NCBI GenBank assembly: GCA_945861775.1
Contig: CAMAVT010000004.1
Location: 1-38,953, forward strand
Source of the DNA: Bifidobacterium breve
GTDB taxonomy: Bacteria; Actinomycetota; Actinomycetes; S36-B12
Direction of reading: 5' to 3'
DNA length: 38,953 nt
Part shown: positions 28,764 through 38,639 of the stretch, in pieces
Numbering within the stretch: the stretch's first letter is position 1
How the letters are laid out: the number at the start of each line of letters is the position of its first letter
Notes under the pieces: generated by a model
What the model saw: only the letters and a program-made list of their open reading frames with translations
Databases searched by the model: none
Told to the model about the DNA's origin: nothing
Position numbers and translations under genes: made by a program

Positions 28764-30578
28764 GTGCCTTCCCCTAGATCACGCCCATTCGTCCGCGCAC
28801 TAGCTTTTCTCCTCGCAGCAGCTCTGGGCCTGAGCCTCACGACATCTGCTTTTGCAGATTCGCCACCGAGTCGAATTGTCAGCGGCTGGATTCCCTACTG
28901 GATGTCGAGTCAAGGTGCACCGCAGGGGATTAACACGGCAACGGCCAACGGGGATCTCTTTGTTGACGTTTCACCATTTTGGTACTCCGCAACCAAAGGC
29001 GGCCCCAATGGCGTGAAAGTTGGATTTAACTCCAACTTCGGCAGTGCGGCCGCTAACTCAGTCTGGGCTCTGAATCAACTTAGGGCTGCTGGAATCCCCG
29101 TGATCCCTTCCATCACTGATGCAACGGGCAAAAACACAATGGCGAGCTTGCTCGCGGACCCGGTAAGGCGAAGCGCGCACGTGGCTGAAATCGTGAACAT
29201 CGTCACGTCAAATAATTATGACGGAATCGATCTGGACTACGAAGTTTTCGCATTCACTGATGGAAGTGCGAGCTGGGATAAAACCCAACCAAACTGGACG
29301 GCTTTTATTGCTGAACTGGGTGCAGCGCTAAAAGCCCAAGGCAAGCAGCTGGTCGTCACAATCCCGCCGCCATGTTCAATGAGTTCAAATTGCAGCGCTC
29401 GCACCGGGTATTACGTCTACAACATGATTGGCATTGCGCCATTTGTTGATCGAATCCGGATCATGGCGTACGACTATTCACTCTCGGGCCCGCTCGCACC
29501 GTATAACTGGGTACGAGCGATTGTTGCTTACTCGGTTTCGGTTGTTGACCCGGCGAAAATCCAAATCGGTGTCCCCACCTATGGCCGTTTCTGGACCGAG
29601 AAAAAGGCAAATGGAGCGTACAACCTTTCGGGTGTGTGCCCAAGCAGTTCAAGTAGCGGAGCCGAGAAAGCCGCATACAACTCATTAACCGCCAAGGGCT
29701 CCATGACCGACGCCACCATCCCGGCTTTCATCGCCAAACAGGGTGGTGCGGCTGTCTGGGATGACACGAGCAAAGAATATTCATTCGGATACAACAAAGT
29801 CCTCAACTGGACTGATTCCAGTGGCGCCGCACAAACCTGTACCGCCCCCAAGATTTTGAGGTTTGGTGGACCAGAAGGAGTTCTGGCCAGAACCCAGCTC
29901 GTTGGTGAATTCGGAATCAACGCTGCGGCTTATTGGACAATCGGTGGAGATAATCCAGCACAGTGGCCGCTGATTCGCGGTTACGCACAATCACTTGCAC
30001 CAGTTATTCCCGCAGTAACCGTCGTTGCCCCACCAACCGTTGTTTTTGATCAAGCAAATTCCGTGACGGCAACTGCCGCATTCAACGGTGCTCCAATTGT
30101 TAACGCCACCGCTGTTTTGCAAAGATCCGATGCAGGTGTCTGGGTTGACGCAGCATCGGGTGTGACCGGGCCTGACGGCGTGGTGGTTATCCCCTTCGCT
30201 TCCCAAACCAGCGCAACTTTTCGCATTGTGGTTCGGGCAACAGAATCAACCCCTGAAGCTGTTTCAGAAGAGTTCCCGATCGTGGTCACCTCAACCGTCT
30301 CCGCCCGATCAAAAGCGAAAAGTGTTAGCCGGGGCGACACCATCAAGGTGCCCACCGTGGTCAGGCCCGCGGTTGCCAAGCAACAAGTGGTTTTGCAATT
30401 GCAACGTGGTGCACAATGGAAAAAGATCACGGCAACCACAACGAAAGCCAATGGGCGAGTAATCATAAAAACAAAAGCAAACCTGCCTAAAGGCAAGTAC
30501 ACCTTTCGAGTGTTAGCGAAAGCAAAGTCTGGGATTGGTGCTGGGATCTCCGGCAACTTCGTAATTCGAATTAAGTGA
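28764..30578 (+). CDS. Secreted glycoside hydrolase family 18 protein with C-terminal beta-sandwich-like region
   Basis: Signal peptide; GH18 catalytic motif YDGIDLDYE; IRIMAYDYSL; IQIGVPTYGR. Confidence 0.88.
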   Translation: MPSPRSRPFVRALAFLLAAALGLSLTTSAFADSPPSRIVSGWIPYWMSSQGAPQGINTATANGDLFVDVSPFWYSATKGGPNGVKVGFNSNFGSAAANSVWALNQLRAAGIPVIPSITDATGKNTMASLLADPVRRSAHVAEIVNIVTSNNYDGIDLDYEVFAFTDGSASWDKTQPNWTAFIAELGAALKAQGKQLVVTIPPPCSMSSNCSARTGYYVYNMIGIAPFVDRIRIMAYDYSLSGPLAPYNWVRAIVAYSVSVVDPAKIQIGVPTYGRFWTEKKANGAYNLSGVCPSSSSSGAEKAAYNSLTAKGSMTDATIPAFIAKQGGAAVWDDTSKEYSFGYNKVLNWTDSSGAAQTCTAPKILRFGGPEGVLARTQLVGEFGINAAAYWTIGGDNPAQWPLIRGYAQSLAPVIPAVTVVAPPTVVFDQANSVTATAAFNGAPIVNATAVLQRSDAGVWVDAASGVTGPDGVVVIPFASQTSATFRIVVRATESTPEAVSEEFPIVVTSTVSARSKAKSVSRGDTIKVPTVVRPAVAKQQVVLQLQRGAQWKKITATTTKANGRVIIKTKANLPKGKYTFRVLAKAKSGIGAGISGNFVIRIK

Positions 30579-32298
30579 CCGGCAGGTCAAACCAACGCAG
30601 TTGATCAAAGTCTTCGCTAAATCCACTGACGCCGGAGAGGAGTTCTGGCTCGGGTAGTGAGTGCAGCAATGTGTGGGCACTCTGCAAGTAATCGGTGAGG
30701 GCGCTTTCCGGTGCGATATCGTGATGAATCGGATAGGTCAATTCGCCAGATTCGCTGTAGGCCAACATTGAGAGTCGAAGTGGGGGTTCTACTGCGCCAT
30801 CACGGTGATGCCAGCGCCCCGAGACCGCATCAAATCGGTATTGGGGAAGCAAAGACCAACCGTGATCGGCGATCAGACGCACGGCTTTGACTATGTATTC
30901 AAAGACAGGGTCGGAGATGAAGTAGTTGAAGTTGACACGTACCCAGCCAGGCTTGATGCCTTCGCAACCTTGACTGATTTCGCGTTCATATTCGTGCGAG
31001 GTATCTAAATCAATCCCCAATAATCGATGTCCGTAGGGGCCTGCGCAACTGCACCCGCCACGGGACTGGATTCCAAAGAGGTCATTGAGAACCGCAACCA
31101 CGAAGTTGTGGTGAAGGTATTTGCCGTCTTGGTGCTTGATTACAAATGAGACGATGCTCAGACGGTCTGCGTCTAGGTTTCCCAAGATTTGGATATTTGG
31201 GTGCGGCGCCCAACCAAGGATTGCTCGGCGCACGAGGTCATTTTCATGTGCGCGAATCACATCAACACCAACCGCCTCTTTCAGCTGGAATACAAGACCG
31301 GCCCGGATTGATTCAATGATCGCTGGGGTTCCACCTTCCTCACGGTGCTCAACATCTTCGAGGTACATGTGCTCCGTTTGATTTACATAGGCGACAGTCC
31401 CACCACCCACACTCTCCGGCACCGTGTTGCGCAGCAGTTCTTTGCGAACAATTAACACACCGGGGGTTCCTGGTCCACCAATAAATTTGTGGGGGGATAA
31501 AAAGATTGCATCTTTATACGCCGAAGGGTGTGAGTCACAACGTGGATTCATCTCGATATCGACGTACGGTGCAGCAGCTGCGTAATCCCAAAAAGCTAAT
31601 GCTCCGTACTTGTGAACAAGTTGGGTTATGGCGTGGGTGTCAGTGATGATCCCGGTGACATTGCTGGCCGCGCTAAATGAAGCAATCCGCAACGGCCTAT
31701 CTTGATAGGCGATGAGTTCGGCTTCAAGTTGGGTCGTATCAATCTGTCCGTTGGCGTCTTCGCGGATCGTGACTACGTCTGCGATTGATTCACGCCACGG
31801 AAGTTCATTGCTGTGGTGTTCGAAAGGACCGATGAAAACGACGGGTCGTTCCGCCGCGGGTATGTGGTCAGAAAGGTGATACTTGGCGTCAAGGTCTGCG
31901 GGCAGACGCAGATTCATAATTCCAATGATTTTATTGATTGTTGCCGTTGACCCAGAACCGCAGAAAATAATCGCGGTGTCTTCATCACCGTTCACCGCGG
32001 ATTTGATAATCGCCCTGGCATCCTCTCGCAGGCGTGTTGTTTGTAGCCCAGTACCGCTGGACTCTGTGTGGGTATTTGCATAGCGGGGGAGTACTTCACC
32101 ACGAATAAAGTCTTCAATGAAGGTGACACTGCGCCCACTCGCCGTGTAATCGGCGTAGGTGACGCGTCTTGGCCCGAATGGACCCCACATCAACTGGTCG
32201 TCGCCGATCACGCAATCACGGATCCGGGCCAGGATTGCCGGTTCGGGCAAGCCGGGCTCTGCTGGTGGGACCGTGAACTCGGCGTCTTCGACAAACAT
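30571..32298 (-). CDS. Class V aminotransferase (cysteine desulfurase-like fold)
   Basis: 575 aa; [57 protein letters not shown] (PLP-Lys region). Confidence 0.85.
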   Translation of the reverse strand: MFVEDAEFTVPPAEPGLPEPAILARIRDCVIGDDQLMWGPFGPRRVTYADYTASGRSVTFIEDFIRGEVLPRYANTHTESSGTGLQTTRLREDARAIIKSAVNGDEDTAIIFCGSGSTATINKIIGIMNLRLPADLDAKYHLSDHIPAAERPVVFIGPFEHHSNELPWRESIADVVTIREDANGQIDTTQLEAELIAYQDRPLRIASFSAASNVTGIITDTHAITQLVHKYGALAFWDYAAAAPYVDIEMNPRCDSHPSAYKDAIFLSPHKFIGGPGTPGVLIVRKELLRNTVPESVGGGTVAYVNQTEHMYLEDVEHREEGGTPAIIESIRAGLVFQLKEAVGVDVIRAHENDLVRRAILGWAPHPNIQILGNLDADRLSIVSFVIKHQDGKYLHHNFVVAVLNDLFGIQSRGGCSCAGPYGHRLLGIDLDTSHEYEREISQGCEGIKPGWVRVNFNYFISDPVFEYIVKAVRLIADHGWSLLPQYRFDAVSGRWHHRDGAVEPPLRLSMLAYSESGELTYPIHHDIAPESALTDYLQSAHTLLHSLPEPELLSGVSGFSEDFDQLRWFDLPVT

Positions 32299-32343
32299 GT
32301 TGCAACCTTAGTTGACAAATGCGGCCCATGTCAGAATGTCGCT

Positions 32344-32628
32344 GTGACCGCCACCCCGTTGGATACCCTCCCCGAGTTAGACCTTGAGAGTGAGCTTGAC
32401 CGTCCGTGGTCAACAACGGTGTGGGATGACCCGATTAACCTCATGACATACGTGACTTACGTGTTCATGGACTATTTCGAGTTCAGCAAGGAAAAGGCCG
32501 ACTACCTCATGTTGCTGGTCCACACCGAAGGCAAGGCGACCGTGTCAACGGGTAGTCGGGAAGCCATGGAAAAAGATGTTGCGGCAATGCACACCTACGG
32601 CCTGTGGGCCACCCTGGCTAAGGATTAA
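32344..32628 (+). CDS. clpS: ATP-dependent Clp protease adaptor ClpS
   Basis: [61 protein letters not shown] start inferred at 32344. Confidence 0.88.
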   Translation: MTATPLDTLPELDLESELDRPWSTTVWDDPINLMTYVTYVFMDYFEFSKEKADYLMLLVHTEGKATVSTGSREAMEKDVAAMHTYGLWATLAKD

Positions 32629-32634
32629 GGCCAC

Positions 32635-33177
32635 ATGGAGATCAACCCCGATGGCGAAAATGTGGTGATCCTGATTGAGCCATTCGAAGCCAAGATTCTG
32701 AGTGATTTGGCCCATCAATTGCTCGACATAACCGCACCCAATAGTGAGGTGGTGGCCAATGAAGACCCACTGGCGGCGCTCATTGGGATTGACTCGCAGG
32801 CGGCGAAACCAACCGACCCAATCTCAAACAGGCTTTTTCCTGATGCCTACCCCGATGACCCCGAAGCGTCAATGGAGTTCCGCAGGTTTACCGAGCGTTC
32901 ATTGCGAGAAACCAATGTGAACCGGGCCAAAAGCGTCTTGGCCGACCTTGAAGGACAATCGACACTCACCCTGCACTCGGATCAATGGAAAGAGTGGGTG
33001 GGCTTTCTCAACAGTTTGCGTCTGGCTTTGGGAACCCGGCTCGAGGTGGAGCAAGACACCTGGACGCAGGAACGATCCGAGTCCGATCCGCTTTATCAGA
33101 TTTTTGAACTCTATAACTGGCTCACCTGGATGCAGGAATCACTTATTTCAATCGGTTACTTTCGCGAAAAGCGGTGA
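32635..33177 (+). CDS. DUF2017 domain-containing protein
   Basis: Position immediately after clpS plus LFPDAYPDDPEASMEFRRFTERSLRETNV. Confidence 0.8.
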   Translation: MEINPDGENVVILIEPFEAKILSDLAHQLLDITAPNSEVVANEDPLAALIGIDSQAAKPTDPISNRLFPDAYPDDPEASMEFRRFTERSLRETNVNRAKSVLADLEGQSTLTLHSDQWKEWVGFLNSLRLALGTRLEVEQDTWTQERSESDPLYQIFELYNWLTWMQESLISIGYFREKR

Positions 33178-33212
33178 CCGGATCGGCAATAAGCACCGAT
33201 CGGCCACCGCTT
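33169..33212. terminator. Hairpin between convergent genes (candidate bidirectional terminator)
   Basis: AAGCGGTG.CCG.ATCGG / CCGATCGG.CACCGCTT imperfect stem (16 pairs, one mismatch, one bulge); no clear T-tract. Confidence 0.5.
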
Positions 33213-33235
33213 GGGTGTTAAGTAAAAATGTGAAA

Positions 33236-33649
33236 TTACGCGCTTTGACGGAACCACATGGTGGCTTTTGCGCCACTGACCAGAATCAGAATAATGAAGC
33301 TGACCAGGATCGTGTACCAGCCGTAAGGCAGGGTGAAGATTGCAAACACGATATTGATTACGGCAAGCATCTGGATAATGAACTGAGCGGTTGTTGATCC
33401 GATCATGATCATTTTGATCAACCACAGGTACATGAGGCCCAAGAGCACCATGATGCCACCGTTGATGATCAGCCAGAATCCACCGACCTCGCGGGTGGTG
33501 CCGGCTGGGTCGGTGAAGGTGGGATTGTCTCCAAAGATTGAGAACATGATCAAAATACCGAATGTGATGTTCAAGATTGCGGCGACAGCAACAAGCACTG
33601 CTACTAACGTGACCCCAAATGGTCGACGAATAGTTCCAACTTCAGTCAT
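33236..33649 (-). CDS. Small multi-pass membrane protein of unknown function
   Basis: MTEVGTIRRPFGVTLVAVLVAVAAILNITFGILIMFSIFG...; start at 33649 preceded by aaggagc, shorter than the listed ORF. Confidence 0.7.
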   Translation of the reverse strand: MTEVGTIRRPFGVTLVAVLVAVAAILNITFGILIMFSIFGDNPTFTDPAGTTREVGGFWLIINGGIMVLLGLMYLWLIKMIMIGSTTAQFIIQMLAVINIVFAIFTLPYGWYTILVSFIILILVSGAKATMWFRQSA

Positions 33650-33754
33650 TAATGCTCCTTTTGAGTGTGAATTGGTCCCCAACCGGAGACACCTGCACTT
33701 TATCGCCCACGGGGGCGAATTCCCGTGACATTTTGTTTGTAGGCTGGTCACACT

Positions 33755-34567
33755 ATGGAACAACCGATAGGTGTATTTGACTCGGGTTTCGGCGGTTTAA
33801 CCGTTGCCCGCGCGATAATCGATCAACTACCCCATGAATCGATCCGTTACATCGGTGACACGGCTCGTGGGCCCTATGGCCCCCGCCCGCTTGCGGAGGT
33901 TCGTTCTTTCGCACTGGAACTCCTGGACCAACTTGTTGACTCCGGTGTCAAAGCGCTTGTGATTGCCTGTAACACGGCGAGTGCGGCAATGCTGCGTGAT
34001 GCACGTGAGCGTTACTCAATTCCCGTTGTCGAAGTAATCCACCCAGCCGCGAGGCGTGCTGCTGCAGCAACCCGTAATGGCAGTGTCGCTGTTATTGGCA
34101 CTCAAACGACTATCAATTCAAAGGCGTACGACGACGCATTTGAAGCAGCAACCAATGTCAGACTTACTAGTGTTGCCTGCCCACAATTCGTTGAACTCGT
34201 TGAAGCGGGAATCACAACCGGTGATCAAGCGCTGAGCGTCGCGCACGAATACCTTGATGCGATCCGTGATTCCGACGTTGACACCGTGGTCCTGGGTTGC
34301 ACCCATTACCCACTTCTCGTTGGCCCAATTTCCTATGTCCTCGGTGAAAAAGTCACCCTGGTGAGCAGTGCCGAGGAGACAGCAAAAGACCTCTACCGAG
34401 TTCTGCAGGAGAACAGCGCGCTTGCCTCCATTGATGGACCACCACCAACCTATGAATTCCAAGTAACGGGTGACCCGAAACATTTTAAAGAATTTGGTCG
34501 TCGATTCCTTGGCCCAGAAGTCAATGCGGTTGACACCATTAATTTGCCCGGGTTGTCCGACCATTAA
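33755..34567 (+). CDS. murI: Glutamate racemase
   Basis: [53 protein letters not shown]. Confidence 0.97.
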   Translation: MEQPIGVFDSGFGGLTVARAIIDQLPHESIRYIGDTARGPYGPRPLAEVRSFALELLDQLVDSGVKALVIACNTASAAMLRDARERYSIPVVEVIHPAARRAAAATRNGSVAVIGTQTTINSKAYDDAFEAATNVRLTSVACPQFVELVEAGITTGDQALSVAHEYLDAIRDSDVDTVVLGCTHYPLLVGPISYVLGEKVTLVSSAEETAKDLYRVLQENSALASIDGPPPTYEFQVTGDPKHFKEFGRRFLGPEVNAVDTINLPGLSDH

Positions 34568-34577
34568 CCTTGGCTCC

Positions 34578-35294
34578 ATGACACGATCCGATGGCAGAGC
34601 CGCAGACCAACTTCGAGCAGTAACTTTTGAGCGGGGCTGGTCAGAGCACGCTGAAGGTTCAACCCTGGTCAGCTTTGGCCGTACCAAGGTCCTGTGCACC
34701 GCGTCATTCACTTCAGGTGTCCCACGCTGGCTTAAGGGAGAGGGAACCGGCTGGGTTACCGCCGAGTACAGCATGCTCCCGCGCGCAACCAATACCCGTA
34801 ATCAGCGCGAATCGGTCAAGGGCAAGCAATCCGGCCGCACCCAAGAGATTTCTCGACTCATTGGCCGCAGCCTGCGGGCAGCCGTTGACATGAAAGCCCT
34901 AGGAGAGAATTCAATTTTGATCGACTGTGACGTCCTCCAAGCTGATGGCGGAACCCGAACCGCTGCGATCACCGGGGCATATCTCGCACTCGTTGACTCG
35001 ATCACCTGGGCCAAAGAACAAGGCCTTGTGACCAAGGATCCGATTATTGATTCTGTCGCAGCGGTGAGTGTTGGAATTGTTGAAGGCGAAGCACGCCTTG
35101 ACCTGCATTACGACGACGACGTCAACGCCGACACGGACATGAATGTCGTGATGACCGGCAGTGGAAAATTTATTGAAGTTCAGGGCACCGCTGAAGGCGA
35201 AGCATTTGACCGCGACCTACTCAACCAACTCCTTGACCTGGCCGCCCAAGGCTGCCTTGATCTCACCACATTGCAAGTCAAGGCACTCGCTTAA
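34578..35294 (+). CDS. rph: Ribonuclease PH
   Basis: [64 protein letters not shown]; start trimmed to 34578. Confidence 0.96.
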   Translation: MTRSDGRAADQLRAVTFERGWSEHAEGSTLVSFGRTKVLCTASFTSGVPRWLKGEGTGWVTAEYSMLPRATNTRNQRESVKGKQSGRTQEISRLIGRSLRAAVDMKALGENSILIDCDVLQADGGTRTAAITGAYLALVDSITWAKEQGLVTKDPIIDSVAAVSVGIVEGEARLDLHYDDDVNADTDMNVVMTGSGKFIEVQGTAEGEAFDRDLLNQLLDLAAQGCLDLTTLQVKALA

Positions 35295-35296
35295 AT

Positions 35297-35923
35297 ATGT
35301 CGCAGAAAATAGTCATTGCTTCGCGCAATGATCATAAAATCGAAGAGATGCGCCGAATTCTTGAACAAGCGGGTTTCGATTGGGAATTGGTGGGGACCGC
35401 GCAATTCCCGGGTCTGCCAGACATTGAAGAAACGGGCTCCACATTCGCCGCAAACGCAATGCTCAAGGCTCGAGGCGTCAGCGAGTTCACCGGGCTACCC
35501 GCTATTGGAGATGACTCAGGTCTATGTGTTGATGCTCTCAACGGCATGCCAGGAATCCTGTCGGCCCGCTGGTCGGGCACCCATGGCAATGACCGGGCGA
35601 ACCTTGAACTACTACTCGCTCAAATCTCCGATGTCCCCGCAGATCGCCGAAATGCAAGCTTTGTCTGCGCCGCAGCCTATGTGCACCCCGACGGTACCGA
35701 GTTCGTTGTTGAGGCCGCGATGAACGGTTCACTCATTGATTCAGTACGCGGAGACAATGGCTTCGGCTACGACCCAATCTTTATTCCACAAGGCCACCAG
35801 GTCACGTCCGCCCAAATGTCATCGGAAGAAAAAGACGCGATAAGTCACCGGGGTAAAGCACTCGCGGCTCTGGTTGCCGCGCTCCAGGACGTGACACTCT
35901 CAAATCCCATGATTGACAAATAA
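35297..35923 (+). CDS. rdgB: XTP/dITP diphosphatase (RdgB/HAM1)
   Basis: IVIASRNDHKIEEMRRIL, IGDDSGLCVDALNGMPGILSARWSG, DNGFGYDPIF. Confidence 0.95.
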   Translation: MSQKIVIASRNDHKIEEMRRILEQAGFDWELVGTAQFPGLPDIEETGSTFAANAMLKARGVSEFTGLPAIGDDSGLCVDALNGMPGILSARWSGTHGNDRANLELLLAQISDVPADRRNASFVCAAAYVHPDGTEFVVEAAMNGSLIDSVRGDNGFGYDPIFIPQGHQVTSAQMSSEEKDAISHRGKALAALVAALQDVTLSNPMIDK

Positions 35924-35941
35924 TCCCACGTATTTGATAAT
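35913..35941 (+). promoter_or_regulatory. Promoter for the VapBC-like operon: TTGACA-N17-GATAAT
   Basis: TTGACA 35913-35918, 17-bp spacer, GATAAT 35936-35941, 6 nt to ATG. Confidence 0.75.
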
Positions 35942-35949
35942 CGTGGGAT
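35923..35949. promoter_or_regulatory. Inverted repeat ATCCCACG-N11-CGTGGGAT, candidate autoregulatory operator
   Basis: Perfect 8-bp arms flanking the -10 and overlapping the antitoxin start codon. Confidence 0.65.
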
Positions 35950-36223
35950 GAAAGATGAAATGGGAGCATCTGTTCCCCCAGCCGTCTGGACCGTCCGACT
36001 TGATTCTCGCCGCCGCCCCACATTTCCTGAAGGGGTGATGAAAGCAGCGGGGCTTGAGCCTGGTTCAGAGCTTCGGATCCACGTGGCAGAGCAAGGCTGC
36101 ATAGTCATTGAGACTCCGGAACATGTGCGAATTCGAGCAAAATCCAGGATCAAGACCCGAGGATCCGGGCGCGAGGTAGCAGACTTCCTAGCCGAAAGGG
36201 CTGCAGAATCGAAGTTGGAATGA
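35948..36223 (+). CDS. AbrB/MazE-type (VapB-like) antitoxin
   Basis: WTVRLDSRRRPTFPEGVMKAAGLEPGSELRIHVAEQGCIVIE SpoVT-AbrB swapped-hairpin-like. Confidence 0.82.
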   Translation: MKDEMGASVPPAVWTVRLDSRRRPTFPEGVMKAAGLEPGSELRIHVAEQGCIVIETPEHVRIRAKSRIKTRGSGREVADFLAERAAESKLE

Positions 36224-36621
36224 GTCAACCAATTTTGTTGGATGCATCATGCGTCCTTGCATGGGCTTTCGGTGAGTCAGGCGCACAGTTAGTAGAGGCC
36301 GTGTTACCAACCGCGTACATCACTTCTGTCAATTTGACCGAAGTTGTCGACAGGCTTGAGCGACGGGGAGATGAAGGAATTGAGTTTGCAACGGACCTCA
36401 TTGCATGGGGTCTCGCAGTTGTTCCTTTCGGTTGGCCCCACATGAGTTCACTAGGACTCATCCATGACGCACAAACACGTGTCAGCACACGAAAGAGACT
36501 GTCACTCGGTGATAGGTGTTGTTTGGCCTATGGGATGTACCAAGAAATGAAAATCTGGACCACAGATAGTGAATGGTTGGCATTGGATTTAGCAGCGGAC
36601 ATCGAGATTATTCGGGACTAG
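36220..36621 (+). CDS. PIN-domain (VapC-like) toxin
   Basis: Conserved acidic residues: LLDASCVLAW, NLTEVVDRL, RLSLGDRCCLAYG, TTDSEWLAL; ATGA overlap with antitoxin. Confidence 0.88.
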   Translation: MSQPILLDASCVLAWAFGESGAQLVEAVLPTAYITSVNLTEVVDRLERRGDEGIEFATDLIAWGLAVVPFGWPHMSSLGLIHDAQTRVSTRKRLSLGDRCCLAYGMYQEMKIWTTDSEWLALDLAADIEIIRD

Positions 36622-36730
36622 TTTCATACCCTTCAAGTGGCGGAGTTACCTAACGCGTTTAGACTTTTGTCACAATGCCGTGCCAACATCTGCCTACGCT
36701 CTGTATGCGTCAGAACAGGTGGATGCAAGG

Positions 36731-37834
36731 GTGAATTCGAGAAAGGGTTTATCAAACGTGCGACTTCGACCAGTGCTCGTTCGTTTCCTGACACCCTTGA
36801 TTTCGATTTCAGTTCTAGCAGGTTTGGTTACCTGGACCCAGCCAGCTCAGGCAGCCAGTGGAAATCTAGTTTTCGCAACATTCAATGTTTGTAAAGTGGA
36901 TTGTGCGGCACCAGCGCCACCTTGGGACATCAGGCGAGATCGGGTGGCACGTGTCATAGGTGAATCCGGAGCCGACGTAGTAGGTCTCCAGGAGGCAACA
37001 AACAATCCGACCACCACGGCTAAGACCCAAGTTGCAGATATTCAATCGATGGTGGCTCCCGCTGGGTTTGTTTCACCAGTCTTCACCGTCGATTCGAATG
37101 AATGCCGTAGGCCACGCGATGCCCAAGGTGAACTCGCCGGTCCGTCGCCGTGCGACAACTCCGCAGTCTTGCTTTATCGCGCCGCAACGGTTGAGCAGAT
37201 CACCACACCAAACGGCCTGCCATCGGCCGGCATCGTGCAGGTGGGGTCGATCGCACCCGGTCTCGATCCGGCATCAGCAGCGCGGTCGGTGGCCTGGGCA
37301 TACCTGCGAGGTAAGAATGGCGCTGGACCATTTCTAGCAATCTCCTTGCACCTTGATTCAAACAAAGAGGCCATTGCCGAAAACTCGCGCATTGCAGTGG
37401 GCCAATCACTCAGTGGTTGGGTGAATTTGATGAACAGCGTTCATGGCATGAGTGGTACCCCCACGATTTTGATGGCAGACCTCAACTCCTATGCGAAGCG
37501 GCAACCAAACGGCGCTCAAAAGGGACTCACTAGCGCGGGGTGGATTGACGCCCACTCGGCACGATCGCGTCGCAATATTCAGTACTCAACGATCAATTAC
37601 AACCCACTGTTGGGGGAGGGCGCCCAGGGGTTCCCCGCAGTGCCTTACCGGTTTCAGAAGTCCAGAAAAAATCCAAAAGGTGAAGCCACCCGAATCGACT
37701 ACATCATGGGCTACGGCACGGGGCTGAAGGTGATTGACTACGAGGTTGTCGTTTATCTAAATGGCAGGGCGTTCAACACTGATTACCAAGCATCTGATCA
37801 TCAAATGGTCAAAGCTACTTTCGCCTTTTCCTGA
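36731..37834 (+). CDS. Secreted endonuclease/exonuclease/phosphatase family protein
   Basis: Signal peptide-like VRFLTPLISISVLAGLVTWTQPAQAASG; LVFATFNVCKV, DVVGLQEA, LMADLNSY, RIDYIMGYG, SDHQMVKATF; start uncertain (ORF opens at GTG 36680). Confidence 0.8.
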   Translation: MNSRKGLSNVRLRPVLVRFLTPLISISVLAGLVTWTQPAQAASGNLVFATFNVCKVDCAAPAPPWDIRRDRVARVIGESGADVVGLQEATNNPTTTAKTQVADIQSMVAPAGFVSPVFTVDSNECRRPRDAQGELAGPSPCDNSAVLLYRAATVEQITTPNGLPSAGIVQVGSIAPGLDPASAARSVAWAYLRGKNGAGPFLAISLHLDSNKEAIAENSRIAVGQSLSGWVNLMNSVHGMSGTPTILMADLNSYAKRQPNGAQKGLTSAGWIDAHSARSRRNIQYSTINYNPLLGEGAQGFPAVPYRFQKSRKNPKGEATRIDYIMGYGTGLKVIDYEVVVYLNGRAFNTDYQASDHQMVKATFAFS

Positions 37835-37857
37835 CCTACCAACTCGGTGTGGTCAGG
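37830..37857 (+). terminator. Possible terminator hairpin after the EEP gene
   Basis: CCTGACC ... GGTCAGG 7-bp arms spanning the stop codon, weak T-rich tail. Confidence 0.45.
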
Positions 37858-37935
37858 TAATCATTTCTCTTCGTTAAGTAGGAAAGATGTAAAGAAGGCT
37901 TTAAGCGCACTCCTGTTATTCCTCTAAATACCTTG

Positions 37936-38109
37936 ATGGTTCCCAAACGCGACCCCGCTGGTATCAGCCGCTTTTGTCCACAAGTGGATAAAAGTAAAAC
38001 CTTCATCAAGAACCTTTTTGTTGCCTGTGCCGGAGCTGGAATAGTGGGTTCAGTTAGCTTGGTTAACTTAGTTAACTCTGCGTGCTGTGGCCGAGACGGT
38101 CACGTCTAG
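37936..38109 (+). CDS. Unlisted 57-aa small ORF, hypothetical
   Basis: MVPKRDPAGISRFCPQVDKSKTFIKNLFVACAGAGIVGSVSLVNLVNSACCGRDGHV; basic start then hydrophobic stretch; below the ORF track length cut; no clear RBS. Confidence 0.2.
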   Translation: MVPKRDPAGISRFCPQVDKSKTFIKNLFVACAGAGIVGSVSLVNLVNSACCGRDGHV

Positions 38110-38580
38110 CATCGAGCCGATTATCAGTGAGGGCATCTTGTCGACACCGAGGTCGGCGCGGGCAACGTGGCCTGAGGCTTCAAATGTTGCGATGTCGCCG
38201 TCGATTGCGATCTTGGTAATTGTGAGTTGGACCGGGGTGGTGCGGCCTTTCATCGTGATCGAGCCTGTTGCCGTGCCGCCTGCAGCACTCGACGCCGCGT
38301 AACTGGCCTGGAATTGGATTTCTGGGTATTTGGCCGCGTCGAGGAAGTCGGGACTGACGACGTGCTTATTGCGCTTGGCCATTTTGCTCGTATACGACGA
38401 GGCGTCGACGGTGACCTCGACGGTGACAACTTGTCCTTCGGCGATCTCAATGGAAGCTGAGGTAACGGTCAGTGTCGCGGGAACCGTGAACGCCAGCATC
38501 ATTTTTGTGCTGACGGCGAGGGTTGTCGCTGAGGTATCGAGTACCCATGTGCCCGTTGGTAGTTCCAGCGCGTTCTTCAT
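38068..38580 (-). CDS. YceI family protein
   Basis: TGTWVLDTSATTLAVSTKMM, PDFLDAAKYPEIQFQASY, TGSITMKGRTTPVQLTI; RBS ggaga. Confidence 0.93.
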   Translation of the reverse strand: MKNALELPTGTWVLDTSATTLAVSTKMMLAFTVPATLTVTSASIEIAEGQVVTVEVTVDASSYTSKMAKRNKHVVSPDFLDAAKYPEIQFQASYAASSAAGGTATGSITMKGRTTPVQLTITKIAIDGDIATFEASGHVARADLGVDKMPSLIIGSMLDVTVSATARRVN

Positions 38581-38625
38581 AGTTTCTCCTCATGCAGAAT
38601 AAATAGTTGGCAGTTCAAAAATGTA

Positions 38626-38639
38626 GTTGAACATTCAAC
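38626..38639. promoter_or_regulatory. Perfect palindrome-type site GTTGAA-CA-TTCAAC upstream of yceI
   Basis: 6-bp inverted arms, N2 spacer, 46 nt upstream of the yceI start codon. Confidence 0.5.

Noticed and set aside
30050-30556. 168-aa minus-strand ORF
   Set aside because: Antisense to the GH18 protein C-terminal region; no domain motifs
30571-30578. 8-nt overlap of convergent GH18 and aminotransferase 3' ends
   Set aside because: Real, but ordinary for compact genomes; not a separate finding
34118-34792. 224-aa minus-strand ORF
   Set aside because: Antisense to murI and rph, both strongly supported
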